Of a stretch of 64,000 nucleotides of DNA, positions 1 to 8,720 are shown piece after piece (the first letter of the stretch is position 1; each line of letters opens with the position of its first letter). Source of the DNA: Olleya marilimosa CAM030 (lineage in GTDB: Bacteria; Bacteroidota; Bacteroidia; Flavobacteriales; Flavobacteriaceae); contig NZ_KI912443.1 in assembly GCF_000518485.1 (NCBI RefSeq), positions 248,001 through 312,000 of the forward strand, in the 5' to 3' direction. The notes below the pieces were generated by a model. It saw only the letters and a list, made by a program, of their open reading frames with translations, was not told where the DNA came from and did not search any database. The position numbers and the translations under genes are program-made.

Positions 1-854
1 GCTCTTAAAGGCTTATTTGTGATTAAGTCAATATATAGATTAACTCTGTTTTTTAATTCTTTACGATGCGTAATAAAATCTAGAAAACCATGCTCTAATA
101 AAAACTCAGAAGTTTGAAAACCTTCTGGTAATTCTTGACCAGTTGTATCGCGTACAACACGTGGTCCTGCAAAACCAATTAATGCTCCAGGTTCTGCAAT
201 ATTAATATCTCCTAACATTGCAAAAGATGCTGTTGTACCTCCTGTTGTTGGGTCTGTACATAAAGAGATATATGGTAAACCTGCGTCTGCTAGTTGTCCT
301 AATTTTGCTGATGTTTTAGCAAGTTGCATTAGCGATAATGCTGCTTCCATCATACGTGCACCTCCAGATTTAGAGATAATCATAAATGGTAATTTATTTT
401 TAAGTGCGTAGTCTGCAGCGCGTGCAATTTTTTCTCCTACTACACTTCCCATTGATCCACCAATAAAGGCAAAGTCCATACAAGCAATTACAAGATCGTT
501 TCCTTTAGATTTACCTACTGCGCAACGCACTGCGTCTTTTAGTTTGGTTTTTTCTTCTGCTGCTTTTAAACGGTCTGGATATTTTTTAGTATCCTCAAAT
601 TTTAATGGGTCTTTAGAGGTAAGGTTTGCGTCTAGCTCTTTAAACTTATTATCATCAAATAATATTTCAAAGTACTCTTTGCTACCTATTCTTACGTGGT
701 ATCCATCTTCTGGACTTACGTAAAAGTTTTTTTCTAGCTCTTTAGAGTCTACTATTTTTCCTGTTGGAGATTTGTACCACAATCCTTTTGGAATGTCTTT
801 TTTCTGTTCGGTTGCGGTAGTAATACCTTTTTCTTTTCTTTTAAACCAAGCCAT
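1..854 (-). CDS. accD: acetyl-CoA carboxylase carboxyltransferase subunit beta (3' end cut by window)
   Basis: Beta half of the carboxyltransferase that moves CO2 from carboxybiotin to acetyl-CoA, the first committed step of fatty acid synthesis, working with AccA. About 284 codons are visible from ATG at 854; the frame is still open at base 1 (last residues TNKPLRA), so only a few codons can be missing. Crotonase-fold landmarks are present: [18 protein letters not shown] and [18 protein letters not shown], then GFAGPRVV. In the N-terminal region, where most AccD proteins carry a four-cysteine zinc ribbon, this one reads WYKSPTGK and YVSPEDGYH with no cysteine. A promoter match lies upstream. 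The family assignment is certain; the missing zinc site is seen directly. Confidence 0.97.
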   Translation of the reverse strand, partial: MAWFKRKEKGITTATEQKKDIPKGLWYKSPTGKIVDSKELEKNFYVSPEDGYHVRIGSKEYFEILFDDNKFKELDANLTSKDPLKFEDTKKYPDRLKAAEEKTKLKDAVRCAVGKSKGNDLVIACMDFAFIGGSMGSVVGEKIARAADYALKNKLPFMIISKSGGARMMEAALSLMQLAKTSAKLGQLADAGLPYISLCTDPTTGGTTASFAMLGDINIAEPGALIGFAGPRVVRDTTGQELPEGFQTSEFLLEHGFLDFITHRKELKNRVNLYIDLITNKPLR

Positions 855-942
855 ATTGATTTACTATTTTGGGATTAAGATTAGTAGATGTTTTCTAATA
901 ATCTATTTTAATTTTAGTTTTTGTTTGCTTTATACAAGCGTA

Positions 943-973
943 CAAAATTACATTTTTTATTAATCAATCTCAA
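943..973 (-). promoter_or_regulatory. accD promoter, Bacteroidetes type
   Basis: On the minus strand TTG (973-971) is followed after 20 nt by TAATTTTG (950-943), matching the flavobacterial consensus TTG - 17 to 23 nt - TAnnTTTG. It would start a transcript about 85 nt upstream of the accD ATG. The start site itself is inferred. Confidence 0.5.
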
Positions 974-1012
974 AAATTGATGTCTCTATCTGTTTTTAAT
1001 TGTTTTTAGAGG

Positions 1013-1060
1013 ATAAAAAAAATCCGTTTAGTACTGAGGTTAATCAGTTTAAACGGAATT
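1013..1060 (-). terminator. rho-independent terminator after fba
   Basis: An 8-bp stem (TCCGTTTA at 1023-1030 with TAAACGGA at 1050-1057) is followed on the minus strand by a run of eight T (1022-1015). It ends the fba transcript after it has passed through the repeat element at 1085-1158. Confidence 0.75.
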
Positions 1061-1084
1061 TTATTTTATGTAATTATGTTGGCT

Positions 1085-1158
1085 GCGTTAGGGATGGAGC
1101 AATTGTTGGAGCACATCTTTGATTGCGACTTGCGAGAGCCCGACCCTTGGGTAACGCC
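1085..1158 (+). repeat. dispersed intergenic repeat, copy A (74 bp)
   Basis: One of three related elements in the window (others at 25618-25734 and 44606-44696). The ends form an inverted repeat, GCGTTA (1085-1090) and TAACGC (1152-1157). Next to them are the two best-conserved blocks, GGGATGGAG on the left and GCCCGACCCTTGGG on the right. The middle is variable. The copy lies between the stop codon of fba and its terminator, so it is transcribed in the fba 3' untranslated region. With the accD promoter and fba terminator it accounts for most of the 312-bp gap 855-1166. Function unknown. Confidence 0.7.
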
Positions 1159-1166
1159 AAAATAAT

Positions 1167-2234
1167 TTATAGTGTATTGACGTTGTTTAGGTCTTCAAAT
1201 GCTTTTTTAAGACGTTCTACAAACGTTACTTCTCCTTTGCGTAACCAAACGCGTGGGTCGTAATATTTTTTGTTAGGAGATTCTGGTCCATCTGGATTAC
1301 CTATTTGTGATTGTAGGTAGTCTGATTTTTCTGCCATGTAATCTCTTACACCTGACATGAATGCGTATTGCATGTCTGTGTCAATATTCATTTTTATTAC
1401 TCCGTAACCTATGGCTTCTCTGATTTCTTCTAGGGTAGATCCTGATCCACCATGAAATACAAAGTCAATATGGTTGTGTGGTAAGTTGTGTTTTTGAGAT
1501 AAAAACTCTTGCGAGTTTTTTAAGATTTTTGGTGTTAATTTTACGTTTCCTGGTTTGTATACGCCATGTACGTTACCAAAAGCTGCTGCGATTGTAAATT
1601 GGTCGCTTACTTTGCTAAGCTCCTCATAGGCGTAGGCTACTTCTTCTGGTTGTGTGTATAATTTAGACTCGTCTACATCACTATTGTCTACTCCATCTTC
1701 TTCTCCTCCTGTAATACCTAACTCGATTTCTAAAGTCATACCCATTTTGCTCATTCTAGCTAGATATTGTTTACAAATTTCTATGTTTTCTTCAAGTGGT
1801 TCTTCACTTAAATCAATCATGTGCGAGCTATATAATGATTTTCCAGTTTCTTTAAAGTGTTGCTCACTAGCATCTAATAAACCGTCTATCCAAGGTAATA
1901 GTTTTTTTGCACAGTGGTCTGTATGTAATATTACAGGTACACCATAAGCTTCTGCCATTAGGTGAACGTGTTTAGCACCTGCTATAGATCCTGCTATTGC
2001 CGCTTTTTGATTCTCGTTACTTAAGCCTTTTCCTGCGTTAAATTGAGCACCTCCATTTGAGAATTGTATAATTACTGGAGCGTTTAATGCTGCTGCAGTT
2101 TCTAGCACACCATTAATAGTGTCTGATCCTATTACGTTTACTGCTGGAAGAGCAAATCCTTTGTCTTTAGCAAGTTTAAAAATTTCTTGAACTTCTTTTC
2201 CAGTCGCAACTCCTGGTTTGATATTATGAGCCAT
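1167..2234 (-). CDS. fba: class II fructose-bisphosphate aldolase
   Basis: Cleaves fructose 1,6-bisphosphate to dihydroxyacetone phosphate and glyceraldehyde 3-phosphate (and the reverse) with a divalent metal; cytosolic. At 355 residues it has the length of the class IIA (E. coli type) enzymes. Metal and catalytic motifs are visible: HTDHCAKK around residues 104-111, the EIELGITGGEEDG acidic loop, FGNVHGVY, VFHGGSGS and NIDTDMQYA. A TACTTTTG element on the minus strand at 2274-2267 could be its -7 box, about 32 nt upstream of the ATG, but no well-placed TTG partner is seen. It is followed by repeat copy A and a terminator. Confidence 0.97.
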   Translation of the reverse strand: MAHNIKPGVATGKEVQEIFKLAKDKGFALPAVNVIGSDTINGVLETAAALNAPVIIQFSNGGAQFNAGKGLSNENQKAAIAGSIAGAKHVHLMAEAYGVPVILHTDHCAKKLLPWIDGLLDASEQHFKETGKSLYSSHMIDLSEEPLEENIEICKQYLARMSKMGMTLEIELGITGGEEDGVDNSDVDESKLYTQPEEVAYAYEELSKVSDQFTIAAAFGNVHGVYKPGNVKLTPKILKNSQEFLSQKHNLPHNHIDFVFHGGSGSTLEEIREAIGYGVIKMNIDTDMQYAFMSGVRDYMAEKSDYLQSQIGNPDGPESPNKKYYDPRVWLRKGEVTFVERLKKAFEDLNNVNTL

Positions 2235-2348
2235 TTTAATTTTTTTTAGTTGAATTTGTATAGCTTCAAAAGTAATGAAAATTGGTAGATTTTAAGTCTA
2301 AATAAGTATAAAACCACGCAAACGTTTTAGCTAAAGTGCTAATTTATA

Positions 2349-4886
2349 CTAGAAAGGATAGTTGATTCCGATGTTGTAAACTGCATTTGCAAAGTTATAA
2401 TCATTAAACCATCTGTTACCTATTGGATAGGATGGATCGTAGGTTTTAAAGCCTATGTCACCACGAAGTACAAAAAAGTTAAAGTCATACCTAAGCCCAA
2501 ATCCAGATCCTACTGCAATATCTTTAAGCGAGTCAAATCCGGATAGTGTAGCTTCGTCTTGCTCTATATCGTCAAAGACATTCCAGATGTTTCCTGTATC
2601 AACAAAAATGGCTCCATTAAGTGGTCCAAATAAATTAAATCGTTGTTCTGCACTTACTGCTATTTTTAGGTTGGCTTCATTAAACTCGTTACTAGTTTCT
2701 AGGCTTCCAGGTCCTAAGTTATAGGCTGACCAAGCCCTATTGTCATTAGCTCCACCTGCAAAAAAACTTTTAGAAAACGGTATGTTTGTAGAGTTGCCAT
2801 ATGGTATTGCTATTCCAAAAAAGGTACGAAAAGCTAGTACGTTTTTATATCCTAAACTCCAATGTTTGATATAGTCTAATTCTACTTTTGCGTATTGCGA
2901 GTAGGCTACGTTAAACATTTCGTATTTTCCGTTTGCATTTTTTTGTAATCCTAAAACTCTAGAGGTTAGTGAAAATAGGTTTCCTGCTAATTCTACCCTT
3001 GATTTAAAGATTGAAAAATCTTCATCTGCTAAATTATCTCTTCTGTCTTTTGTAAAACTGAAACTAGTTGCAAAAATAAGGTTGTCTTCAGTTAGCCTTT
3101 GTTTTCTTTCATTTATAGCGTTTACTGTGTCTAAATCGTCAGAGGATAATATGGTGTCATATGACCCATTTTCTACTTGATCCAAAAAGTTATCTGCTTG
3201 TGTTGGTATACTAAGGTTTTGGTCTGAATTAATAAAACCTGAAGTTTGTGCAATTTCATTTAATGAATCAAATGAATTATCATAAACATTAAAGTAGTTT
3301 GCTGTATTAAGGTTTTTTACAAATTGGATATTAAATAAATCTAATTTATTAGTAATGGTGTTATTTGGATACCATCTGTAATTAAATGACCCTGTAAAGG
3401 TTTGCTTGTCTAAACCTATGTTAGTTTGACTAGAGGTTGCTACAGTTAACCTTGTACTAGGAAACATGTATTTAGGAATTATCTTTTCTGTATTAAATGG
3501 TGAAAATAATCTTGGGATAGTAAGTTTTAAATTTGCTCCAATCTCGTTGATATCAAAAAACTGATCCTTTATATTACTAGCATCTTTTGAAGATCCAATA
3601 GATGTAAATCCAGAAATTTCTAATGTCTCTGCCGAGTTAAATACGTTTCTAATTAATAGGCTAGGGTTAATAGAAAAACCAATAGTTTGTATGTTGCTTT
3701 GAAGAGCTTCAGCACTAAACTCTAATTCAAACTTTTTTAATGGTGTTAAAAAAATATTTGCTGTTAGTGTCGTGTCTGCATTTTCTACGTAAGTAATATT
3801 TGGATATTTAAACGTGCGTAAATCACTAATTTTTCTTGATGTTAATGGTCTGTTTTTATCTTTAAAAACAGTGTTAGGTGTTATAAATATTGAGTTTGTT
3901 AATGCTTTGGGTTTGTATTTTAATTCACCAATACTATAAATGTTGTAACCATCGTAATAAGTGGTGTCATTTGTAGATTGATTTCTGTTTTTAAATGAGC
4001 TGTTAGTGTAGATGTTTACATCTTTTACTTTAAAGACCTTAAAGGGTTCTCGTCTAGAAATTTCGTCTTCTCTAATTAAACGGTTTTCAATAATAGTTTC
4101 AATATTCATTTTATTATTGCCAAAAATGGTGTCACCTTCAAACTCGATATAATCTTGGCTAAAGTGGTATACTCCATTATCACGCATTAATTCAACTATT
4201 CTGTCAGCTTCATTATAAACATCATTAATGCGGTATTGTGATCCGGATTTAATTAATGATTCTTCTTTAAACTGGTTGTAGATTTTTTCTACCACTGGAG
4301 ATTTAATGTTTGAAGAAACCGTGTCAAATTTATAAGCGTTTTTGGTTTCAATAATATAATCTATACTTGCTTTTTTGTCATTACCTTTATTGATTTTATA
4401 GTCTGCAGTAGCATTAAACCAACCATTAGTTTTGTAATAATTTTCTATTTTAACTATAGATTTATTAGTCAAGGATGTATCGATTATTACTGGCGCTTCT
4501 CCTGTGCGTTTTAGCCAGCTATTAAAGCTTTTTTTAGAGTCTAAGTACTTGTCCAATTGTTTTCTAGATAGTAATTTAGACTTTCTAGCCATTTTTTTTG
4601 GATTGCTATAAAACCTAGCGTTTAAAACAGAGTCAATATTAGGTCTAGCACTATTATATATATATAGTTTAAGTGGTATTGTTGTAAAGGGTATAGGTAA
4701 TCTAGAGTTTGGTTTTTGATACAATAAATTTGATATCGTATCATTTGTTACACTTTCCCCATTAATAGTTATTGTGTTTTTAGTTAATAAATGCTGGTTT
4801 TGTGCTACACGTTTTACTGAGTCACATGCATTAAATAACACGGTTATTGCTATTAAAACTATTATTTTAAATTGAATTTTTTTCAA
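2349..4886 (-). CDS. TamL-like lipidated Omp85 (BamA/TamA family) outer membrane protein
   Basis: An 845-residue protein whose N-terminus is a lipoprotein signal (MKKIQFKIIVLIAITVLFNAC, Cys at about residue 21) rather than an ordinary signal peptide. POTRA-like repeats follow, then a C-terminal 16-strand Omp85-type barrel: SFFAGGANDNRAWSAYNLGPG resembles the conserved VRGY-like strand region, and the chain ends in an aromatic beta-signal, NIGINYPF. Lipid-anchored TamA variants (TamL) are known from Bacteroidetes and are thought to help insert outer membrane proteins. No tamB is in the window. It is divergent from the RNA methyltransferase at 5050. Family strong; exact role inferred. Confidence 0.85.
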   Translation of the reverse strand: MKKIQFKIIVLIAITVLFNACDSVKRVAQNQHLLTKNTITINGESVTNDTISNLLYQKPNSRLPIPFTTIPLKLYIYNSARPNIDSVLNARFYSNPKKMARKSKLLSRKQLDKYLDSKKSFNSWLKRTGEAPVIIDTSLTNKSIVKIENYYKTNGWFNATADYKINKGNDKKASIDYIIETKNAYKFDTVSSNIKSPVVEKIYNQFKEESLIKSGSQYRINDVYNEADRIVELMRDNGVYHFSQDYIEFEGDTIFGNNKMNIETIIENRLIREDEISRREPFKVFKVKDVNIYTNSSFKNRNQSTNDTTYYDGYNIYSIGELKYKPKALTNSIFITPNTVFKDKNRPLTSRKISDLRTFKYPNITYVENADTTLTANIFLTPLKKFELEFSAEALQSNIQTIGFSINPSLLIRNVFNSAETLEISGFTSIGSSKDASNIKDQFFDINEIGANLKLTIPRLFSPFNTEKIIPKYMFPSTRLTVATSSQTNIGLDKQTFTGSFNYRWYPNNTITNKLDLFNIQFVKNLNTANYFNVYDNSFDSLNEIAQTSGFINSDQNLSIPTQADNFLDQVENGSYDTILSSDDLDTVNAINERKQRLTEDNLIFATSFSFTKDRRDNLADEDFSIFKSRVELAGNLFSLTSRVLGLQKNANGKYEMFNVAYSQYAKVELDYIKHWSLGYKNVLAFRTFFGIAIPYGNSTNIPFSKSFFAGGANDNRAWSAYNLGPGSLETSNEFNEANLKIAVSAEQRFNLFGPLNGAIFVDTGNIWNVFDDIEQDEATLSGFDSLKDIAVGSGFGLRYDFNFFVLRGDIGFKTYDPSYPIGNRWFNDYNFANAVYNIGINYPF

Positions 4887-5049
4887 AAGAATACTAAATA
4901 ATAAGGGTGTTTATTGCTGTTTTGACGCATTACTAATACATCACATTCAAAAATACACTATTTATTGAACAAATAAATTTTAAATAAATAGAAACACGCA
5001 AATGCCAACTGCTTTTTTTTCTTTTTCTTTATAAAAAAATATTAAAAGC

Positions 5050-5760
5050 GTGCTTTCTAAAAATCAAATTAAAAATATAACGCGTTTAAAGCAAAAAAAA
5101 TATAGGCAACAAGAAGGTTTATTTATTGCTGAAGGCGGAAAAGTAATTAAAGAGTTTTTAAATTCTACTTTTAAACTTGTGGATTTATTTACCACAGAGA
5201 CTTTTAATGTAGAAAACGAAAGTATTATATCTGAAGCCGATTTAAAAAAAATTAGTTGTTTAACCACTCCAAACACTGCTCTTGCAATTTTTAAAATGCC
5301 TGATGCAAAAGCTTTAAAAAACGAAGGTTTAATATTAGCGTTGGACGATATACGTGATCCTGGTAATTTAGGTACAATTATACGACTATGCGATTGGTTT
5401 GGAATCAAACAATTAGTTTGCAGTCATAAAACTGTGGATTGTTATAACCCAAAAGTTGTACAAGCAACCATGGGATCTTTAACTAGAGTAAAAATTGTTT
5501 ACACAGACTTAAGTGCTTATTTAAAAGCAATCAATCTACCAGTTTTTGGTGCTTTTATGGAGGGTAAAAATGTGTACCAAACTAATTTGCCTAAAGCAGG
5601 TATTTTAGTTTTAGGAAATGAAGCCAATGGAATATCCTCAATAATTGAAACTTGTGTAACAGACAAAATAAGTATTCCAAGATTTGGAGATCTTCAAGCA
5701 ACAGAAAGTTTAAATGTAGCTACAGCAGGAGCTATTTTGTTAAGCGAGTTTAGACGTTAA
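5050..5760 (+). CDS. TrmH/SpoU-family RNA 2'-O-methyltransferase
   Basis: A 236-residue SPOUT methyltransferase that would methylate ribose 2'-OH of tRNA or 23S rRNA using SAM. The N-terminal substrate-binding segment has LFIAEGGKVIKEF. The SPOUT motifs are LDDIRDPGNLGTIIRLCDWFG (motif 1), LVLGNEANGIS (motif 2) and IPRFGDLQATESLNVATAGAIL (motif 3). The start is GTG at 5050. The in-frame ATG at 5002 runs into TAA before the gene, so GTG is the only sensible start. Convergent with porT, 38 bp away, with a palindrome at the junction. The exact target nucleotide cannot be told from sequence. Confidence 0.92.
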   Translation: MLSKNQIKNITRLKQKKYRQQEGLFIAEGGKVIKEFLNSTFKLVDLFTTETFNVENESIISEADLKKISCLTTPNTALAIFKMPDAKALKNEGLILALDDIRDPGNLGTIIRLCDWFGIKQLVCSHKTVDCYNPKVVQATMGSLTRVKIVYTDLSAYLKAINLPVFGAFMEGKNVYQTNLPKAGILVLGNEANGISSIIETCVTDKISIPRFGDLQATESLNVATAGAILLSEFRR

Positions 5761-5796
5761 ATTATTTAAAACTAAAAATTATTTAGGAGACTAAAG

Positions 5797-5814
5797 TTTT
5801 ACTGTACAGTAAAA
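5797..5814. repeat. perfect 18-bp palindrome at the trmH/porT junction
   Basis: TTTTACTGTACAGTAAAA reads identically on both strands and covers the last codons and stop codon of porT. As RNA it forms a 7-bp stem with a GTAC loop. It has no long T run on either side, so it is a poor terminator. It may serve as a 3'-end stabiliser or a protein site. Confidence 0.4.
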
Positions 5815-6524
5815 TTAATGAATATACCTCGTGTTTGCATTTGACTAATGTTACTAGTCCAAGGACTATTTATGTCTTTGTCTCTAATAAGTTCGTCCTG
5901 CATTGCAAATACACCTCTAATAGATGGTGTAAACTTAAAACGGTCTAAGTAAAAATCAATACCAAAACCAAGTTCAAAAAACTGCATGTTTTTTACCATT
6001 CTAAATTCTCCAGCCGAGTTGTCGTCAGGGTTTTTCTCGTTACTAGACAAGTTAATAGCAGTGGATACACCTGCTAAAACAAATGGTTTAAAGTTGTTGA
6101 CACGCTTAGTTGATATTTTTAATAGTAACGGAAAGTATACATAAGTTGACTTAACTTCGCGTAGTAAATCTGAGTCTGTAATCTCTTCGTCAAAAGTGTC
6201 AAAATAATTTTCTGGATACATCAAGTTACGTTGAGATATTACTAAACCAGGCTCAAAACGCACATCAAAATAATCGTTAATACGTACGTTACCTAACAAC
6301 CCTACATTAAAACCAATGGTGCGTTCCGTTTGTATATCGCCAAGATTATTATTGTAGTCTAATTTAAAATCTAAGTTGTTAAACCCTAAATAATAACCCC
6401 AACTTAAAGTTGCTTTATCTACAGTTTCTAGGTTTTTCACTTTTTCTTTAGTAAAAAGCTGCGCTTGAGAAGCTGTCGTTAAAAATAGAGCAAGTAGTAA
6501 GGTCGAAATATGTTTTGTGTTCAT
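5799..6524 (-). CDS. porT: PorT/SprT-like outer membrane beta-barrel (type IX secretion/gliding)
   Basis: A 241-residue secreted protein with a signal peptide (cleavage after ASQAQ, about residue 21). The rest alternates polar and aromatic residues like an eight-strand outer membrane barrel, with FKPFVLAGVSTAINLSSN and FFELGFGIDFYLDRFKFTPSIRGVF in the second half. This agrees with PorT of Porphyromonas and SprT of Flavobacterium, which are needed for T9SS secretion and gliding. Its ATG overlaps the ubiE stop codon by one base (TAATG), so the two are translationally coupled. The call rests on remembered family features and context; a generic PorT-like porin is the alternative. Confidence 0.72.
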   Translation of the reverse strand: MNTKHISTLLLALFLTTASQAQLFTKEKVKNLETVDKATLSWGYYLGFNNLDFKLDYNNNLGDIQTERTIGFNVGLLGNVRINDYFDVRFEPGLVISQRNLMYPENYFDTFDEEITDSDLLREVKSTYVYFPLLLKISTKRVNNFKPFVLAGVSTAINLSSNEKNPDDNSAGEFRMVKNMQFFELGFGIDFYLDRFKFTPSIRGVFAMQDELIRDKDINSPWTSNISQMQTRGIFINFTVQ

Positions 6525-7258
6525 TATTTTTTAAATGCTTTGTAAATTGTAGCAACACCAAATGTTTGAGGCATGTCTGTAACATTACTAAACCCAATTT
6601 TACGTAAAATATTGTTTAAAGCCTCTCCATAAGGAAAAGCATTAGCACTTTCGCTTAAATATTTATAAGCTGTTTTATCCTTAGAAAATAATTTACCAAC
6701 AGTAGGTAAAATAACTTTAGAATGGAATTGATACCCTTGTTTAAAAGGAAATTTAGTAGGTACAGATGTTTCTAAAATAACAAAAATTCCACCTGGTTTT
6801 AATACACGTAAAATATCTTTTAAACCATTTTCTAGGGTTTCAAAGTTGCGGACACCAAAAGCTACAGTTATAGCATCAAAGGTGTTATCGTCAAAAGGCA
6901 TATTCTCGGAATCACCAATAACCATATCAATTTTTTGATCTAGCTTTTTAGCTTTTATTTTTTGTTTTCCAACGTCTAGCATACCGCTACTTATGTCTAA
7001 ACCAATAATTTTTTTTGCGCTAGTTTCAGCAAGATTAATAGCTAAATCACCAGTTCCTGTCGCAATATCTAAAATGTTTTCTGGATTAGTAGCTTTTACA
7101 ATGTCAACTACTTTTTTGCGCCATTTAATATCTATTCCAAAAGAAATTACACGGTTTAAACCATCATATTCACCAGAAATGGTATCAAACATTTTAGTTA
7201 CCTGTTCTTTCTTTCCTAAGTCGCTATCTTTGTATGGATTTACTTTTATCAAAATCAA
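6524..7258 (-). CDS. ubiE: demethylmenaquinone C-methyltransferase (UbiE/MenG)
   Basis: Makes menaquinone from demethylmenaquinone with SAM, the last step for the respiratory quinone of Bacteroidetes. The 244 residues carry [22 protein letters not shown], the SAM-binding [13 protein letters not shown], and [34 protein letters not shown] element on the minus strand at 7274-7267 lies only 8 bases before the ATG, which would give a nearly leaderless mRNA. The GTG at codon 6 (VNPYKDSD, nearer the family's usual N-terminus) is an alternative start. Its stop codon overlaps the porT start. Confidence 0.95.
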   Translation of the reverse strand: MILIKVNPYKDSDLGKKEQVTKMFDTISGEYDGLNRVISFGIDIKWRKKVVDIVKATNPENILDIATGTGDLAINLAETSAKKIIGLDISSGMLDVGKQKIKAKKLDQKIDMVIGDSENMPFDDNTFDAITVAFGVRNFETLENGLKDILRVLKPGGIFVILETSVPTKFPFKQGYQFHSKVILPTVGKLFSKDKTAYKYLSESANAFPYGEALNNILRKIGFSNVTDMPQTFGVATIYKAFKK

Positions 7259-7316
7259 TTTTTTTACAAAGATAATGCATATATAATAGTCTGTAAAACT
7301 TCAAAAGAATAAATAA

Positions 7317-7349
7317 TTGACCCTTAAATCTTTAAATTAATTATCTTTG
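7317..7349 (+). promoter_or_regulatory. trkAH promoter, Bacteroidetes type
   Basis: TTG (7317-7319), 22 nt, then TATCTTTG (7342-7349), a full match to TTG - 17 to 23 - TAnnTTTG, about 21 nt before the trkA ATG. Confidence 0.6.
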
Positions 7350-7370
7350 CACTCCCTTTATTAAAGAAAT

Positions 7371-8720
7371 ATGAAAATAATTATTGCTGGAGCTGGTGAA
7401 GTAGGATTTCATTTAGCAAAATTATTGTCTTACGAGTCTCAAGAAATTACACTTATTGATACAGATAGAGACAGTTTGTCTTACGCAGATAACCACCTGG
7501 ATATAAAAGTCTTAAAAGGTGATGCGACATCTATTGCTATTTTAAAAGAAGCCAAAATAGATCGTGCAGATTTATTAATTGGCGTAACAGCATCCGAAAC
7601 TACAAATATTACTGTCTGTGTATTAGCTAAGCAGTTAGGTGCTAAACGTACTATAGCTAGAATTTCTAACACGGAGTTTATCAAACATAAAGATGAGGTT
7701 GGTTTTACCAGATTTGGTATTGACGAGCTGATTTCGCCAGAAAGTTTAGCTGCTGCAGAGATCGAGTTGCTTTTAAATCAATCGGCCTTTAAAGATAGTT
7801 ATGAGTTTGAGGGTGGAGCACTAACTATGGTTAGTTTAAGTTTAACCAGAACAGCAGGTTTTGTTGGTAAGACAGTAAAAGAAGCTGCCGAGTTATTTTC
7901 AGAAATTCATTTTGTGCCAATTGCAATACAACGTTTTGGTACCCAATATACGATTATACCTAGAGGAGATACCGAGTTTAGAGAAGGAGATAATGCAGTG
8001 TTTATTACATGTGCTGGTGGAGGAGATGAGTTATGTAAAATGACAGGTAAAACAAATACACCTGTTAAGGATGTCATGATTTTAGGTGGTAGTAAAATTG
8101 GTTTTAAAACTTCTAGAGATTTGTCATTAAGTGGATTTAATGTAAAATTAATAGAGAATAATAAAGATATTGCTTTTGATTTAGCAGACGACTTACCTAA
8201 AGTTTTAGTCATTAATGGAGATGGTCGTAATGTTGAATTGTTGGAAGAAGAAAATATTAGCGAAATGGATGCTTTTATATCTGTAACTGGTAATTCTGAG
8301 ACTAATATTATGTCCTGCCTTGTTGCTAAATCTAAGGGTGTTAAAAAGACTATTGCCTTAGTAGAGAATATGGATTACTTTGAGTTATCCCAATCTATTG
8401 GTATTGACACGCTAATTAATAAAAAACTTTTAGCTGCCAATAACATTTTTAGATACATACGTAAAGGTGAAGTTATTGCAATGACAAAACTTAACAACAT
8501 GAATGCCGAGTTGTTAGAGTTTAAGGTTAAACCTACTTCAAAAATTTGCAATAAGTTAATTAAAGATGTTGAATTTCCTAGATCTGCTATTGTTGGTGGT
8601 GTTATCAGGAATGGTAAAGGATTGATTGCCTTGGGTAGTTTTAGAATAGAAGAAGGAGATTATATTGTCGTGTGTTGTTTACCACGATCTATTAAAGAAG
8701 TAGAAAAACTATTTTTATAA
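7371..8720 (+). CDS. trkA: Trk system potassium transporter TrkA (NAD-binding gating subunit)
   Basis: Cytoplasmic peripheral subunit that binds NAD(H)/ATP and gates the TrkH channel. The 449 residues are two tandem RCK units, each a Rossmann TrkA-N plus TrkA-C domain. The first glycine motif is IIAGAGEVGFHLAKLL at residue 3 onward and the second is MILGGSKIGFKTSRDL near residue 235. The acidic ends of the beta-2 strands (LIDTD, LIENN) fit nucleotide binding. Its stop overlaps the trkH ATG by one base (TAATG), so channel and gate are made together. A good promoter lies just upstream. Confidence 0.97.
   Translation: MKIIIAGAGEVGFHLAKLLSYESQEITLIDTDRDSLSYADNHLDIKVLKGDATSIAILKEAKIDRADLLIGVTASETTNITVCVLAKQLGAKRTIARISNTEFIKHKDEVGFTRFGIDELISPESLAAAEIELLLNQSAFKDSYEFEGGALTMVSLSLTRTAGFVGKTVKEAAELFSEIHFVPIAIQRFGTQYTIIPRGDTEFREGDNAVFITCAGGGDELCKMTGKTNTPVKDVMILGGSKIGFKTSRDLSLSGFNVKLIENNKDIAFDLADDLPKVLVINGDGRNVELLEEENISEMDAFISVTGNSETNIMSCLVAKSKGVKKTIALVENMDYFELSQSIGIDTLINKKLLAANNIFRYIRKGEVIAMTKLNNMNAELLEFKVKPTSKICNKLIKDVEFPRSAIVGGVIRNGKGLIALGSFRIEEGDYIVVCCLPRSIKEVEKLFL

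Noticed and set aside
772-963. 63-codon plus-strand ORF over the accD start
   Set aside because: Overlaps the accD coding start and its promoter on the opposite strand; low-complexity hydrophobic translation typical of AT-rich antisense.
5002-5049. ATG at 5002 as start of the RNA methyltransferase
   Set aside because: In frame but followed by TAA at about 5032; GTG 5050 is the usable start.
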